Below, in pieces: positions 28,109 through 37,214 of a stretch of 64,000 nt of DNA; within the stretch, counting starts at the first letter, position 1, and each line of letters opens with the position of its first letter. The DNA is from Paraglaciecola sp. L1A13 (GTDB taxonomy: Bacteria; Pseudomonadota; Gammaproteobacteria; Enterobacterales; Alteromonadaceae). The notes beneath the pieces were generated by a model. It was given only the letters and a program-made list of their open reading frames with translations. It was not told the DNA's origin and searched no databases. Both the position numbers and the translations under genes were made by a program. Location: contig NZ_CP047024.1 in assembly GCF_009796745.1 (NCBI RefSeq), positions 868,001-932,000 on the forward strand, in the 5' to 3' direction.

Positions 28109-29005
28109 ATGCAAAATAAATTTCTCTCTCTAATATTGTTAGGATTGTTACTTGGCGGTTGCGCTAATGGCAATCAAGCCCAGTCTAGTCAAGCACAAAT
28201 GAGTAATTTACTACTCGCAGAGCCTGCACCCATGAGTGTGCGTTCACAAATGGCCATTGCACGGTATAGTCAAATTTTGGCTAAAGCCCCTTTAGAAGAT
28301 CAAGAACGAGCGGAATTACTGCATCAACGCGGTATGTTATATGACAGCGTAGGGTTAGCTGGATTAGCCCAGTATGACTTTGATAATGCTCTGCGATTAA
28401 AACCAAATATGGCTGAAGCGTATAACTCTTTAGGTGTGCATTACACCCAGCAAATGAACTTCATTCAGGCCTATGAAGCGTTTGATGCCACATTAGACAT
28501 TAATCCCGATTATGAATTCGCTTTTTTAAATCGTGGAATTGCCCTTTATTACGGTGGCCGTGCCGATCTAGCAGTGAACGATTTTAGCGAGTTTTATCGC
28601 AAAGATGAATCAGATCCATACCGAGCGCTTTGGGCTTTTATAGCACGCAGTGAACTGGATAAGACAGAAGCGCTGATGGCATTGAGTGACAATCGCGAAA
28701 ATTTAGATGAAGATAATTGGGCAACGCATTTGGTCGACCTTTATTTAGGTAGAATTGATGAACAAGAATTGTTAAACGGGCTAATTCAAGGGGTCACGAG
28801 TCAGCAGGAACTAACAGACCGCTTATGTGAAGCCTATTTTTATTTAGGTAAGTACAACTCAGCACTGGGCAATCGTGGCGTTGCTTCTAATTACTTCAAA
28901 TTGGCCTTGAGCACTAATGTCTTCGAATATGTTGAACACAGATATGCGCGCTTAGAGCTTGATATGCTTCGTGATGACGCGGTCGCAGAAAGTGAAGGTC
29001 CTTAA
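28109..29005 (+). CDS. nlpI: Lipoprotein NlpI
   Basis: The frame opens at 27995, but translation should start at ATG 28109 (MQNKFLSLILLGLLLGGC), giving a lipobox with Cys18 and 298 residues as in E. coli NlpI. TPR repeats follow (HQRGMLYDSVGLAGLAQYDF, AYNSLGVHYTQ, LNRGIALYYGGRADLA). NlpI is an outer-membrane lipoprotein that scaffolds peptidoglycan endopeptidases and proteases such as Prc. The downstream gene at 29034 is 28 bases away on the same strand and may share the transcript. Confidence 0.92.
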   Translation: MQNKFLSLILLGLLLGGCANGNQAQSSQAQMSNLLLAEPAPMSVRSQMAIARYSQILAKAPLEDQERAELLHQRGMLYDSVGLAGLAQYDFDNALRLKPNMAEAYNSLGVHYTQQMNFIQAYEAFDATLDINPDYEFAFLNRGIALYYGGRADLAVNDFSEFYRKDESDPYRALWAFIARSELDKTEALMALSDNRENLDEDNWATHLVDLYLGRIDEQELLNGLIQGVTSQQELTDRLCEAYFYLGKYNSALGNRGVASNYFKLALSTNVFEYVEHRYARLELDMLRDDAVAESEGP

Positions 29006-29033
29006 GCGCGTTTTTGAGTTTAAGTTATAACTG

Positions 29034-30404
29034 GTGCTAAAAAGCAGCCTTTTATTGTTCTGCGTTATTGCGTGGGTTCTTGCTGGGCGTAGTGATGTTA
29101 TCCGTTACCTGCCGTTTTTATCTTCCCAAGCAAATATCAGTGATTTCCCGCTGCACTTTTTGTATAGAGCTTATCAAGCTGGCGATAATCAAGCTCTGGC
29201 GCTTTTAAGCCAAAGAGCCATAGCCGAAAATAATGCTTATTGGTTGCATTTTGCTAAATTAGCCGGCGCTCCTCAAGCTCAGCAATATTTTTCACACCTT
29301 CAAGCAAATAATGGTCGAGGTAAGGCATCGCGTAAAGCGCTGACTTACGCCGCAAAGCGCGGAGATATCGATGCACAAATAGCCTTATACCATCATTGGA
29401 TTGCTAAAAGTGAACCACAAAAAGCGCAGTACTGGCTCAAAATAGCTGCACAGCGAGACCCTGCAAGCGCAGTATTTTATGCCAAGTGGTTGTCCCTTTC
29501 AGGAGATGAATTTGAGGCTATCGCATTATTGGAAAAGGCTCAACATCTGGGCAGTACCCATGCTTCACGTCTACTCAATATGCGGATTGATCCGCAGAAA
29601 AAGGAGCTGCGCAAGGCAGAGTTTGCAACATTGAAACCTCAACGCACAGCTACGCATTGCGCCCAGCAGTTACAGTTTGTCGCTAGTACCTTACAATCTG
29701 TGTTGCAAGGTGAAGAACTCATTGAACAGTTTAAACGCGACCATCGTTTACAGGGATTACCCATTTGTATAAATACACCTATTTGGTTAGCAGCAAATGC
29801 CTTAACGTGCTCTGATAACTGGCAAGGTGCGGGGCGTTTAGGATGTGATGTCACCCAGCTAAGTCAGTCTCTCACTCGTCAACGTTTTACTCATGTGGTG
29901 GTGCTGGCACCAGTTGGCAAAGCAAATGTACACAACGGAGTTATGTTTTTAGACACAGAAGATGACTACAATGTGTTTGTGCACGAACTTGCCCATTTCG
30001 CTGGTTTTGTTGATGAATATCCTTTGTCTTCAGCTCTTGCTACGGCTATATGTACAGGCGGTGATGCGCCTAATTTGCGCGTCAGTAATGCTAATGAAAA
30101 GCCTGACGTGCATGATTGGAAAAAGCTGATAAATGGTAAAACATTGGCAATCAGTCAATCCCGTACATGTGATAACCATCAAGCGCAAGCTTATAAACCC
30201 AGTGCTAAAATGACCTTTATGGAGTTTTATGATGTACCGTACATTCCGCAAATTTACCTGCAAGCCTGGGCAGATCGTCTAACAAATAAGTCATTGTTAA
30301 CGCCTGCTTACATTAATTTTTATCAAGGTTTTGATGCCGATGGTAACGCTGAACAAGGCGGCTACTGGCGTTCGCGCTATCAACAATTCCTGCAAGCGGA
30401 TTAA
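29034..30404 (+). CDS. Sel1-like repeat protein with a metzincin-type protease domain
   Basis: A 456-residue protein with an N-terminal hydrophobic segment (signal or anchor, residues 1-18). Residues 40-180 contain Sel1/TPR-like helical repeats (AYQAGDNQALALLSQ, AAKRGDIDAQIALY). The C-terminal part has VHELAHFAGFVDEY: H317, E318, H321 and D327 fit the HExxHxxGxxD metzincin zinc site, and the whole stretch resembles the M64 (IgA peptidase-like) signature. It starts with GTG. Linked to nlpI, so a role in envelope proteolysis is plausible. Family assignment to M64 is tentative. Confidence 0.75.
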   Translation: MLKSSLLLFCVIAWVLAGRSDVIRYLPFLSSQANISDFPLHFLYRAYQAGDNQALALLSQRAIAENNAYWLHFAKLAGAPQAQQYFSHLQANNGRGKASRKALTYAAKRGDIDAQIALYHHWIAKSEPQKAQYWLKIAAQRDPASAVFYAKWLSLSGDEFEAIALLEKAQHLGSTHASRLLNMRIDPQKKELRKAEFATLKPQRTATHCAQQLQFVASTLQSVLQGEELIEQFKRDHRLQGLPICINTPIWLAANALTCSDNWQGAGRLGCDVTQLSQSLTRQRFTHVVVLAPVGKANVHNGVMFLDTEDDYNVFVHELAHFAGFVDEYPLSSALATAICTGGDAPNLRVSNANEKPDVHDWKKLINGKTLAISQSRTCDNHQAQAYKPSAKMTFMEFYDVPYIPQIYLQAWADRLTNKSLLTPAYINFYQGFDADGNAEQGGYWRSRYQQFLQAD

Positions 30405-30432
30405 ACTCACAAAATTGGATTTAACGGGAAGT

Positions 30433-30461
30433 GTGATTTTTGTTCGCACAGGCGGTATACT
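30433..30461 (+). promoter_or_regulatory. Possible sigma-70 promoter of nadA
   Basis: TATACT at 30456-30461 is a good -10 box 43 bases before the nadA ATG. A weak -35 (GTGATT region, 30433-30438) lies 17 bases upstream. Confidence 0.3.
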
Positions 30462-30503
30462 GTCCGGACGATTTATGATGTTTGTGGTAACCAACTTAGC
30501 ACT

Positions 30504-31562
30504 ATGAACCAAGCACTTTCAATTGGTACGGTGGATTATCCGTTTCCAGCAAAACCAGCGCGATTAACTGTTGTTCAGCAACAAGATTATATCGACAAAA
30601 TTAAACACCTTCTGGTCGAAAAAAATGCCACGCTTGTTGCGCATTATTATACCGATCCTGAGATTCAAGCCTTGGCAGAAGCTACCGGTGGCTGTATTTC
30701 TGACTCCCTAGAAATGGCACGTTATGGCCGAGATTGCGATGCGCAAACTCTGGTAGTGGCGGGCGTGCGTTTTATGGGCGAGACAGCAAAAATACTCAGT
30801 CCGAATAAAACCGTAATTATGCCAACGCTTGAAGCGACATGCTCATTGGATATTGGTTGTCCTGAAGACGAGTTTTCAGCGTTCTGTGATGCCCACCCCG
30901 ATCATACGGTCGTGGTATACGCCAATACGTCGGCAGCGGTAAAAGCGCGCGCCGATTGGGTGGTCACTTCAAGCATCGCGCTTGAAATTGTTGAGCATCT
31001 AGATGCTCAGGGGAAAAAAATAATCTGGGCGCCAGATCGTCATCTAGGTGCTTATATTGCCAAAGAAACCGGTGCTGACATGTTGATGTGGCAAGGTGAA
31101 TGTATTGTGCATGACGAGTTTTCAGCTAAAGCATTGCGCGATATGAAACACCTTTACCCCGATGCAGCAGTATTAGTTCACCCTGAATCACCGGCCAGTG
31201 TGGTCGAATTAGCCGATGCGGTTGGTTCGACTACCCAGTTAATCAATGCTGCAAAAACAATGTCCAATAGTCATTTTATTGTGGCAACTGATCGCGGTAT
31301 TTTTTATAAAATGCAACACGCAGCGCCTGATAAAATTTTACTTGAAGCACCAACCGCCGGGAACGGCGCAACATGTAAAAGCTGCGCACATTGCCCCTGG
31401 ATGGCCATGAACGGTTTACAAGCTATCTATGAAGCGCTAACACAGACAACGGGCCATGAAATATTTGTTGATGATGAACTACGTAAAAAAGCCCTAGTAC
31501 CACTTAACAGAATGTTAGACTTTTCTGCCGAACTGAAAATGAAAGTGACTGGCAACGCATAG
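30504..31562 (+). CDS. nadA: Quinolinate synthase A
   Basis: A 352-residue [4Fe-4S] enzyme that condenses iminoaspartate with dihydroxyacetone phosphate to quinolinate in NAD synthesis. The three cluster cysteine regions are present: [26 protein letters not shown] and [16 protein letters not shown]. The N-terminal [15 protein letters not shown] is the substrate-binding signature. Length matches the proteobacterial type. It ends in a clear terminator. nadB is not in the window. Confidence 0.96.
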   Translation: MNQALSIGTVDYPFPAKPARLTVVQQQDYIDKIKHLLVEKNATLVAHYYTDPEIQALAEATGGCISDSLEMARYGRDCDAQTLVVAGVRFMGETAKILSPNKTVIMPTLEATCSLDIGCPEDEFSAFCDAHPDHTVVVYANTSAAVKARADWVVTSSIALEIVEHLDAQGKKIIWAPDRHLGAYIAKETGADMLMWQGECIVHDEFSAKALRDMKHLYPDAAVLVHPESPASVVELADAVGSTTQLINAAKTMSNSHFIVATDRGIFYKMQHAAPDKILLEAPTAGNGATCKSCAHCPWMAMNGLQAIYEALTQTTGHEIFVDDELRKKALVPLNRMLDFSAELKMKVTGNA

Positions 31563-31591
31563 CTGAGCGTTCTGACCTAAATAATAATTTG

Positions 31592-31617
31592 CAAGCCAGC
31601 TAATGCTGGCTTTTTCA
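31592..31617 (+). terminator. Terminator of nadA
   Basis: AGCCAGC (31594-31600) and GCTGGCT (31605-31611) form a perfect 7-bp stem with a TAAT loop, followed by TTTTC. Confidence 0.85.
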
Positions 31618-31677
31618 TTTTTCGTCCACATCTACAGTGTAGAGTATTGTTTTAATCCCACAATTTAGGAGTGTTTC

Positions 31678-32268
31678 ATGCCAGATTTAAGCCGTTATAA
31701 AGGAATTGTATTCGATATGGACGGCACGTTAATCGATTCAATGGGCTCTCACGCAGTCGCTTGGCAACAAGCCTGTGAGCATTTTGGTTATCCCTATGAT
31801 GGGCAATATATTCATGCTCTCGGCGGCGTGCCCTCAAGGGATATTGCTAAGTTACTCAATGAAAAATACGGTCAAAATCACGATTTAGATGAAGTTGCCG
31901 AAGTAAAACGACAAGCCTGGCTTGCCCTTGATGATGATCTAACTGTTATTGACGATACTTTTAAGGTCATGCAGCGTTATGAAGGGACGCTTAAAATGGG
32001 AATTGGCACCGGTTCAGAGAGAGACAATGCGATTCGTATGTTAACGCGAACAGGTTTACTTGATAGAGTTGAAACTGTAGTGACATCTTCTGACGTGACG
32101 CATGGCAAACCTGACGGCGAAACGTTTTTAACAGTAGCAAAAAATATGGGTCTCAGAGCCGACGAATGCGTGGTGTTTGAGGACACAGAGATCGGCCGAC
32201 AAGCAGCAAAAAATGCCGGTATGGATTGCATCATGGTCATAGACGGAAAAATTGAATTACCTGCGTAA
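31678..32268 (+). CDS. HAD-family phosphatase, YqaB-like (beta-phosphoglucomutase superfamily)
   Basis: A 196-residue haloacid dehalogenase superfamily protein. Motif I is FDMDGTLIDS (nucleophile Asp), motif II is GTGSER, motif III is HGKPDGETF and motif IV is VFEDTEIG. A small helical cap lies between motifs I and II. It resembles E. coli YqaB, a fructose-1-phosphate and 6-phosphogluconate phosphatase, in length and cap sequence (GGVPSRDIAKLL). AGGAG precedes the start. Monocistronic, between the nadA terminator and the tRNA. Confidence 0.85.
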   Translation: MPDLSRYKGIVFDMDGTLIDSMGSHAVAWQQACEHFGYPYDGQYIHALGGVPSRDIAKLLNEKYGQNHDLDEVAEVKRQAWLALDDDLTVIDDTFKVMQRYEGTLKMGIGTGSERDNAIRMLTRTGLLDRVETVVTSSDVTHGKPDGETFLTVAKNMGLRADECVVFEDTEIGRQAAKNAGMDCIMVIDGKIELPA

Positions 32269-32618
32269 TTCGTATTATAAATACGTCTAAGGGCGGTGAG
32301 TTCAATAAAATTTCGATAATTGAACAATAAACCACCGTCTCACTCGCTTATTCACAGTAAACACTTGCGCAGCTAGGCTGTTTTCCCTAACATACGCGCC
32401 TGCTTAAAAGCTTGTCTGAATATTGCGCTTGGTGATTTAAAGACGGTAAAGCAAAAAATTCGAAATGTAAGTACATTTACATTTCAACAATTTGCAGAGG
32501 CGGGTGAAGTTGGCCTCTTTAGGTGCAAAGCAGCACCCGGCTGGATGTACGGACTGGGTGTCAATCATCATGGACGTGTTAACTTCGATATATATTCGAA
32601 GAAAAAATAGAAAGTTTT
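32269..32618. other. Region upstream of tRNA-Ser
   Basis: This holds an imperfect long inverted repeat (GTTCAAT 32300-32306 with ATTGAAC 32319-32325, flanked by GGCGGTG and CACCGTC), possibly ending the HAD gene transcript. The tRNA promoter should lie in its right half. No gene is seen. Confidence 0.35.
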
Positions 32619-32708
32619 GGAGAGGTGGCTGAGTGGCTGAAGGCGCACGCCTGGAAAGTGTGTTTAGGGTTAAACCTAACGAGGGTTCGAATCCCTCTCT
32701 CTCCGCCA
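32619..32708 (+). tRNA. tRNA-Ser (anticodon GGA)
   Basis: A 90-nt class II tRNA including an encoded CCA. The acceptor GGAGAGG pairs with TCTCTCC, the D-loop is GGCTGAGTGGCTGAAGG, the anticodon loop is CTGGAAA with GGA at 32653-32655, a long variable arm follows, and the T-arm is GAGGGTTCGAATCCCTC. It decodes UCC and UCU. A tyrosine recombinase gene begins about 100 bases downstream, so the 3' end is a probable integration site. Confidence 0.95.
32680..32708 (+). other. Putative attachment site (attL) in the tRNA-Ser 3' end
   Basis: The T-arm and acceptor end of tRNA-Ser lie right before an integrase gene, the usual arrangement of islands inserted in tRNA genes. No second copy of this 29-base sequence was seen in the rest of the window, so attR is outside or lost. 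Confidence 0.4.
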
Positions 32709-32721
32709 AATAAGCTCAGAG

Positions 32722-32743
32722 CCCCGTATTTACGGGGATTTTT
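32722..32743 (+). terminator. Terminator after tRNA-Ser
   Basis: CCCCGTA and TACGGGG form a perfect 7-bp stem with a TT loop, followed by ATTTTT. Confidence 0.85.
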
Positions 32744-32809
32744 GCGTTTTAGGATTTGGTGAAGAGCAATACTCTGTCACAGAACTCTGTCACAAAGGAC
32801 AGAGCCGTC

Positions 32810-34627
32810 ATGAAAAAAAGTCATACCTCATACGTTTATAAGTATAAAACCTCGTCAAATTATTTTTTTCGCTTGCGCGCCGGCGTTTTTGAGAAAATGG
32901 GATATGATATCAGTGGTAGTCATTTTGTCGCTTCTCTTGGAACCCCCGATTTTGACGATGCACGATGGTTAGCTTTATATATAAAACGGAATTTAATGAG
33001 GGAATTGCACATGGAAAGTAGCGAATCACATATAACAAAGGTCAGGTTGAATTCAGATAATCCTGGACAGCTTAGCTGTTTTACTACAGATGGGTCTGAC
33101 GCTCCTAAACCTTTACCTCCATTTCTCGATTTACATGACGATTTGCGAGCCGCAAAATTTCGAGTCGCTTTAAGAAAAAAGTTTGAGATGCTTCTCAAAG
33201 CTGGAAAAATTCACATTGAATCGGGTATAGGTCGAGAGCTGACGAGATACCAACAAGGATCAGATTCGGATTTCAAAAATTTGACAGCGCGCCTCGATTT
33301 TCATAGTAATATAAGTGAACGCAAACATCTTGTGAGTAGGGTTACACAAACTGAAATACCGTTAGCGCTACCAGTAGATACACTGAATAGCCAGTATCTA
33401 GAGTGTGTGAAGATGCTTAACGCATTAGTCACCCAGTTAAATGAACTCCAGAAAAAATCTGAGTCTTACGAATACATTAATGAGATTAATGAATCATTTT
33501 CGCATGCACCTCAAATAGAATTGTTACATGCGCTGTCGCTGCATAAAGAAATGCAAGACAAACTGCATGGAAAATGTCAAAAGGAACTCGCTCAAGAAGC
33601 GTCATTTTACAGTATAAAAGCGCAGTTCGAGAAATTTAAATCCGAAAAAAGTATTAACCTAGAGCTTAAGACATTGATGAAGTACGAAGTATCGTTTGAG
33701 TTACTTTATGAATTAGTCTCTAGTTCGTTTGATGCGAGAACTTTTTCAAAAGTTGAGACACAAGATGTCAAACATATGTTGCTCAATCGATTCCAAAATG
33801 AATCTAAAGGTTGTAGAGACAAACACCTTAGTACTAAGACAATCAATGGGATTCTGTCAAATTATCGGACATTTTTTACCTGGTTTATTAAAAATGTCCA
33901 TGCAGATATGAAGAATCCATTTGAAGGTGTCTCTATAGCTAAAGCTAAGGGCAAAGCTAAGGGGCCCAAACGCCGCTCGTTTACTGCCGAGGAAATAAGG
34001 GCTCAATTGAACTATCAGCCCATCGACAGCCGAGAAGCGCGAGACTTTAGAGATGATGCAAGTTGGTATTTACCTATTTCGCTTTACACGGGGATGCGAC
34101 TCAATGAAATGTCGGCATTGCCTCTGAGTCATATTAAGTTGATTGAAAATCTATGGTGTTTTGACTTACATGGTTTAGATGTAAAAAATGAGGCATCTGA
34201 AAGAACGATCCCAATTGCACAATATTTGTTAGACAAAGGGTTCATTGAGTATGTAGATACTCTAAAAAAATCGGGGCAGACACTGCTATTTTCGCAGATA
34301 CGCAAAGGTAAGTCGGTACCAGGAAGCTCAGGCTGGGGAGATCCTATCAGCCGCTGGTTTAACAGGACTGTACTCAAAAATATTGGGATCAATACCGAAA
34401 ACGAAAAAAAACTTGGTAAAATTGTGGTGTTCCACTGTAACCGCCGAACTATGATTTCTAAGTGCGTCCAAGGAGGAGCTGAGCATTATCTTATAAAACG
34501 GATCGCTGGGCACTCTCAGGAAGATGACATTACTCTAAGCGTCTATTCTGATGTTAATGAAATTCCATTGGCGCTACTGAAAAGTGTTTTGGATACCCAA
34601 CTGACTTGGCATACCTTAACTGAGTAG
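32810..34627 (+). CDS. Tyrosine recombinase / integrase of a tRNA-Ser island
   Basis: A long phage-type integrase of about 605 residues. A TTG at 32756 is in frame, but ATG 32810 (MKKSHTSYVYKYK) with AAGGAC upstream is more natural. The N-terminal part (about 1-300) is an extended arm-binding/core-binding region. The catalytic domain has R430 (TGMRLNEM), H542 and R545 (FHCNRRTM), H568 (AGHSQ) and the nucleophile Y579 (SVYSD). Its position directly after tRNA-Ser indicates it inserted the following island at the tRNA 3' end. It is intact, so the island may still be mobile if attR survives. Confidence 0.9.
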   Translation: MKKSHTSYVYKYKTSSNYFFRLRAGVFEKMGYDISGSHFVASLGTPDFDDARWLALYIKRNLMRELHMESSESHITKVRLNSDNPGQLSCFTTDGSDAPKPLPPFLDLHDDLRAAKFRVALRKKFEMLLKAGKIHIESGIGRELTRYQQGSDSDFKNLTARLDFHSNISERKHLVSRVTQTEIPLALPVDTLNSQYLECVKMLNALVTQLNELQKKSESYEYINEINESFSHAPQIELLHALSLHKEMQDKLHGKCQKELAQEASFYSIKAQFEKFKSEKSINLELKTLMKYEVSFELLYELVSSSFDARTFSKVETQDVKHMLLNRFQNESKGCRDKHLSTKTINGILSNYRTFFTWFIKNVHADMKNPFEGVSIAKAKGKAKGPKRRSFTAEEIRAQLNYQPIDSREARDFRDDASWYLPISLYTGMRLNEMSALPLSHIKLIENLWCFDLHGLDVKNEASERTIPIAQYLLDKGFIEYVDTLKKSGQTLLFSQIRKGKSVPGSSGWGDPISRWFNRTVLKNIGINTENEKKLGKIVVFHCNRRTMISKCVQGGAEHYLIKRIAGHSQEDDITLSVYSDVNEIPLALLKSVLDTQLTWHTLTE

Positions 34628-34736
34628 TTCAAAGCGAAATAATTGTTGATCTAACGGTTACGGTATTTCATAAATGATCTTCCCCTAACTTTGTAGACAC
34701 TTTTTACTTAGAAACTGAAGTAAGGTAAAAAGTGTT

Positions 34737-35015
34737 ATGAGTAAAAAATATCTCGATGAATTTAAACAAGAAGCCGTTCGCCAAGTGGTTGAAAAAGGCT
34801 ATTCTGTACCTGACGTTTCTAAACGTTTAGGTATATCAGATAAGTCACTCTATTACTGGGTGAGTAAGGTAAAAGTACCCGCTAGCCAATCGGCAGAGCA
34901 AGAAGAAATACGCAAACTTAAAGCTGAAGTTAAGCACCTGACAGAAGAGCTTAACATCCTAAAGGAGGCCGCCGTGTACTTTGTAAGCGAGTCAAAGAAA
35001 GGTACACATTCATAA
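34737..35015 (+). CDS. IS3-family transposase OrfA
   Basis: A 92-residue protein with a helix-turn-helix (GYSVPDVSKRLGISDKSLYYW) that binds the IS ends and a C-terminal leucine-zipper-like helix. OrfB is made mainly by a -1 frameshift near the AAAGAAAGG stretch at the end of orfA, as in other IS3 elements; the frame that continues reads YTFIKSRLHVYRVSTMCHVL. Confidence 0.92.
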   Translation: MSKKYLDEFKQEAVRQVVEKGYSVPDVSKRLGISDKSLYYWVSKVKVPASQSAEQEEIRKLKAEVKHLTEELNILKEAAVYFVSESKKGTHS

Positions 35016-35047
35016 AATCCCGACTCCATGTTTATCGTGTCAGTACC

Positions 35048-35859
35048 ATGTGCCATGTGTTAAACGTTCGTCGTAGTAGATTTTACGCCTGGTCGAAGCA
35101 ACCATTATCAAAAAGTGCACAGGACAATGAGCGCTTGCTTGAACGCATCAAAGAAAGTTATGTGCAAAGTGGGGCTGTTTATGGCAGCCCTAGGATCACG
35201 CATGATCTTAGGCGACAAGGTGAAAGGTGTGGTGTGAATCGTGTTGCTAAGTTGATGAAGCAGGCCAAGCTCAAAGCTAATATTGGCTATAAGCGACGCT
35301 ACTTCAAGTCTTCTACGCCTCATATTGCAGCAGATAACCATCTACAACAGCAATTTGTTGTGAGCGAGCCTGATACCGCTTGGGTATCAGATATAACGTA
35401 CATCAAAACCTATGAAGGCTGGCTGTATTTGGCCGTGGTGTTGGACTTGTTCTCACGAAAGGTTATTGGTTGGTCGATGCAACCTACCATGACATCAGAT
35501 ATCGTGATTAAAGCGTTACTGATGGCGATATGGAGACGACCTGCGGTATCAGAGGTGATAGTACACAGTGATCAGGGCAGTCAATATGCCAGCGGTGACT
35601 ATTTAGACTTTTTAAGTGTTCATAATCTGATACCCAGCATGAGCCGCCCAGGCCATTGTTTAGATAATGCGGTTGCGGAAAGTTTGTTCACTCACTTAAA
35701 ACGGAGCGAGTGAAACGAAAAGTGTACGTGAACCGAAGTGAAGCCAAAGCGGATTTGTTCGATTACATTGAGGTGTTTTACAATCGAACTCGACTGCATA
35801 GCCACCTTGGACATGTGTCCCCAGATGAATATGAAAATACATATTCACAGGCAAGTTAA
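35048..35859 (+). pseudogene. IS3-family transposase OrfB, frameshifted near the C-terminus
   Basis: The DDE catalytic residues are present: WVSDITYIK, VHSDQGSQYAS and DNAVAESLF. The frame from 35048 stops at 35713 after LFTHLKRSE. In another frame the expected tail continues (RVKRKVYVNRSEAKADLFDY ... HSHLGHVSPDEYE) to TAA at 35857. Adding one A to the four-A run at 35698-35701 restores the usual LKTERVKR junction. All catalytic residues lie before the break, but the lost C-terminal region is conserved in active elements. A sequencing error in the A-run is possible. Confidence 0.88.
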
Positions 35860-36146
35860 GTGTCTACGAAACTGGGGGAAGATCAAATTGCCAATATTTT
35901 ATAGTTGGTAGTGTTTCCTAATCTACAACAATATAACTGAAATCAAAGGAAATTAGGCTTGTTCTGGCTCAGAACTTTCTATTAAATATTTATGTCAACA
36001 TAAAAAAACACCCATGCCTGTTGTTTTTTTGAGCAGTTTTGTCGTAGTATACCTTTGCCATGGGATGGTTTATACATATCGGATGTTTGCGGTCGAAATC
36101 TTTAATCATTGAAAGGCATAATATTAATTCGACCAAGGATACTGAT

Positions 36147-37103
36147 ATGAATAAGGTCATACTATCCATTGTTTGCTCAATGGGGTTCTCGTCTTTATGT
36201 TATTCAATGTGCGCTATCGAAGACATAAGTAATCAAAAAATCAAACTTACCTCCAGTGGTCTCTGCCATGATTCTAATTCTAGTTATTACTCTCAAATAA
36301 AAAATGGTTATAAGAACAAGTTTAATACCATAGACGAGTGCGTTGCTGCGGGATTTGCACTTCCAAAAGCATATTATGAAAAGGAAGCCTCAGAGATTTA
36401 CCTAAAGGGGCTGAGCAATAAAACTTCTTTATCTCTTCAAAAACCACTCAGTGCTGCAATCGCATCAAGGTTATCAAGCTGTAATATGGCTACTTCGACA
36501 AATGGGAATAGTACTTTGGGGACAACAGTTACTGCAGCGAAAAGCGTGGATGATTCAGTTGACCCAAGCGAGGTTATTGAAAATGTAAAAGCAGAACAAG
36601 CCCAAGCTGAAAGTATCAAAAAAGCCTATGACTTTGGTGGATTTAATTGGAATCCAGCCATTGCACTCCTTTCATACAGTGATAAGTCCTATATAGAAGA
36701 CATTACAATTGAAAGACAAAATACGGATGATGTTGAAGGAGTCATTCGAATCCGTAAGGAAGTTGATTATCAAATGGCTTTAATGATCGAAACTCATTGG
36801 TATTTTGGAATTGAAGAAAATCAAATCGAACAATTTGGATACGGACCATTTCTAGCTGTTAGTTTGGCTCAACAAGAAGGCGGTGGATTCGGGACAACCA
36901 TAGGCTTTGGTCCGATGATGGGGTGGTATCGAGGTGAAGGGAAATCCATGAATGTGGGATTTGGTTATTTCATTGATACAGATTTTACGACTATTCGTGG
37001 CGACTTAAAAGATGGTGATACAACCACTGAAGTTGATAGTAGTAAATTACTTAGAAAGCGTGATTCTGATGGTTGGATGTTGCTATTCACAGCGACATTT
37101 TGA
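36147..37103 (+). CDS. Exported protein of unknown function, island cargo
   Basis: About 318 residues from ATG 36147, chosen over an upstream ATG at 36060 because AAGGA precedes it and the protein then starts with a signal peptide (MNKVILSIVCSMGFSSL). The N-terminal half is Cys-containing and polar (AIEDISNQKIKL, GLCHDSNSSYY). The C-terminal half is Gly/aromatic-rich with alternating strands (WYFGIEENQIEQFGYGPFLA, GTTIGFGPMMGWYRGEG) and ends in TATF, which suggests an outer-membrane beta-barrel or surface protein. It sits just upstream of a lipase gene. Base composition is AT-rich like the rest of the island. No family recognised. Confidence 0.7.
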   Translation: MNKVILSIVCSMGFSSLCYSMCAIEDISNQKIKLTSSGLCHDSNSSYYSQIKNGYKNKFNTIDECVAAGFALPKAYYEKEASEIYLKGLSNKTSLSLQKPLSAAIASRLSSCNMATSTNGNSTLGTTVTAAKSVDDSVDPSEVIENVKAEQAQAESIKKAYDFGGFNWNPAIALLSYSDKSYIEDITIERQNTDDVEGVIRIRKEVDYQMALMIETHWYFGIEENQIEQFGYGPFLAVSLAQQEGGGFGTTIGFGPMMGWYRGEGKSMNVGFGYFIDTDFTTIRGDLKDGDTTTEVDSSKLLRKRDSDGWMLLFTATF

Positions 37104-37164
37104 AAAATTAGTACTTTCATTGAGTTGCTATAATTGGTTAAAAGTAACTTAACAGTTAACAGTA

Positions 37165-37193
37165 AACGTGTTTGAATTAGTCAAACACGTTTT
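37165..37193 (+). terminator. Perfect 12-bp hairpin between exported-protein and lipase genes
   Basis: AAACGTGTTTGA (37165-37176) and TCAAACACGTTT (37182-37193) are perfectly complementary around a 5-nt loop, followed only by a short T-run. It probably ends or attenuates the upstream transcript. Confidence 0.6.
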
Positions 37194-37214
37194 GAGTGTT
37201 TGACGGAATTTAGC

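Larger units (their letters stand above)
34675..35885 (+). mobile_element. IS3-family insertion sequence (IS3 subgroup-like), 1211 bp
   Basis: The left end TGATCTTCCCCTAACTTTG (from 34675) and the reverse complement of the right end TGATCTTCCCCCAGTTTCG (to 35885) are imperfect inverted repeats with the TGATCT...AGATCA termini of IS3 subgroup elements. It carries orfA and a frameshifted orfB. Flanking trinucleotides are AAA and AAT, so no exact 3-bp target duplication is preserved. It lies inside the tRNA-Ser island, just after the integrase. Confidence 0.9.

Noticed and set aside
32437..32709. A 90-codon minus-strand frame beginning MAEREGFEPSLGL across the tRNA-Ser gene
   Set aside because: This is the antisense translation of a tRNA-Ser gene, a well-known spurious protein in databases.
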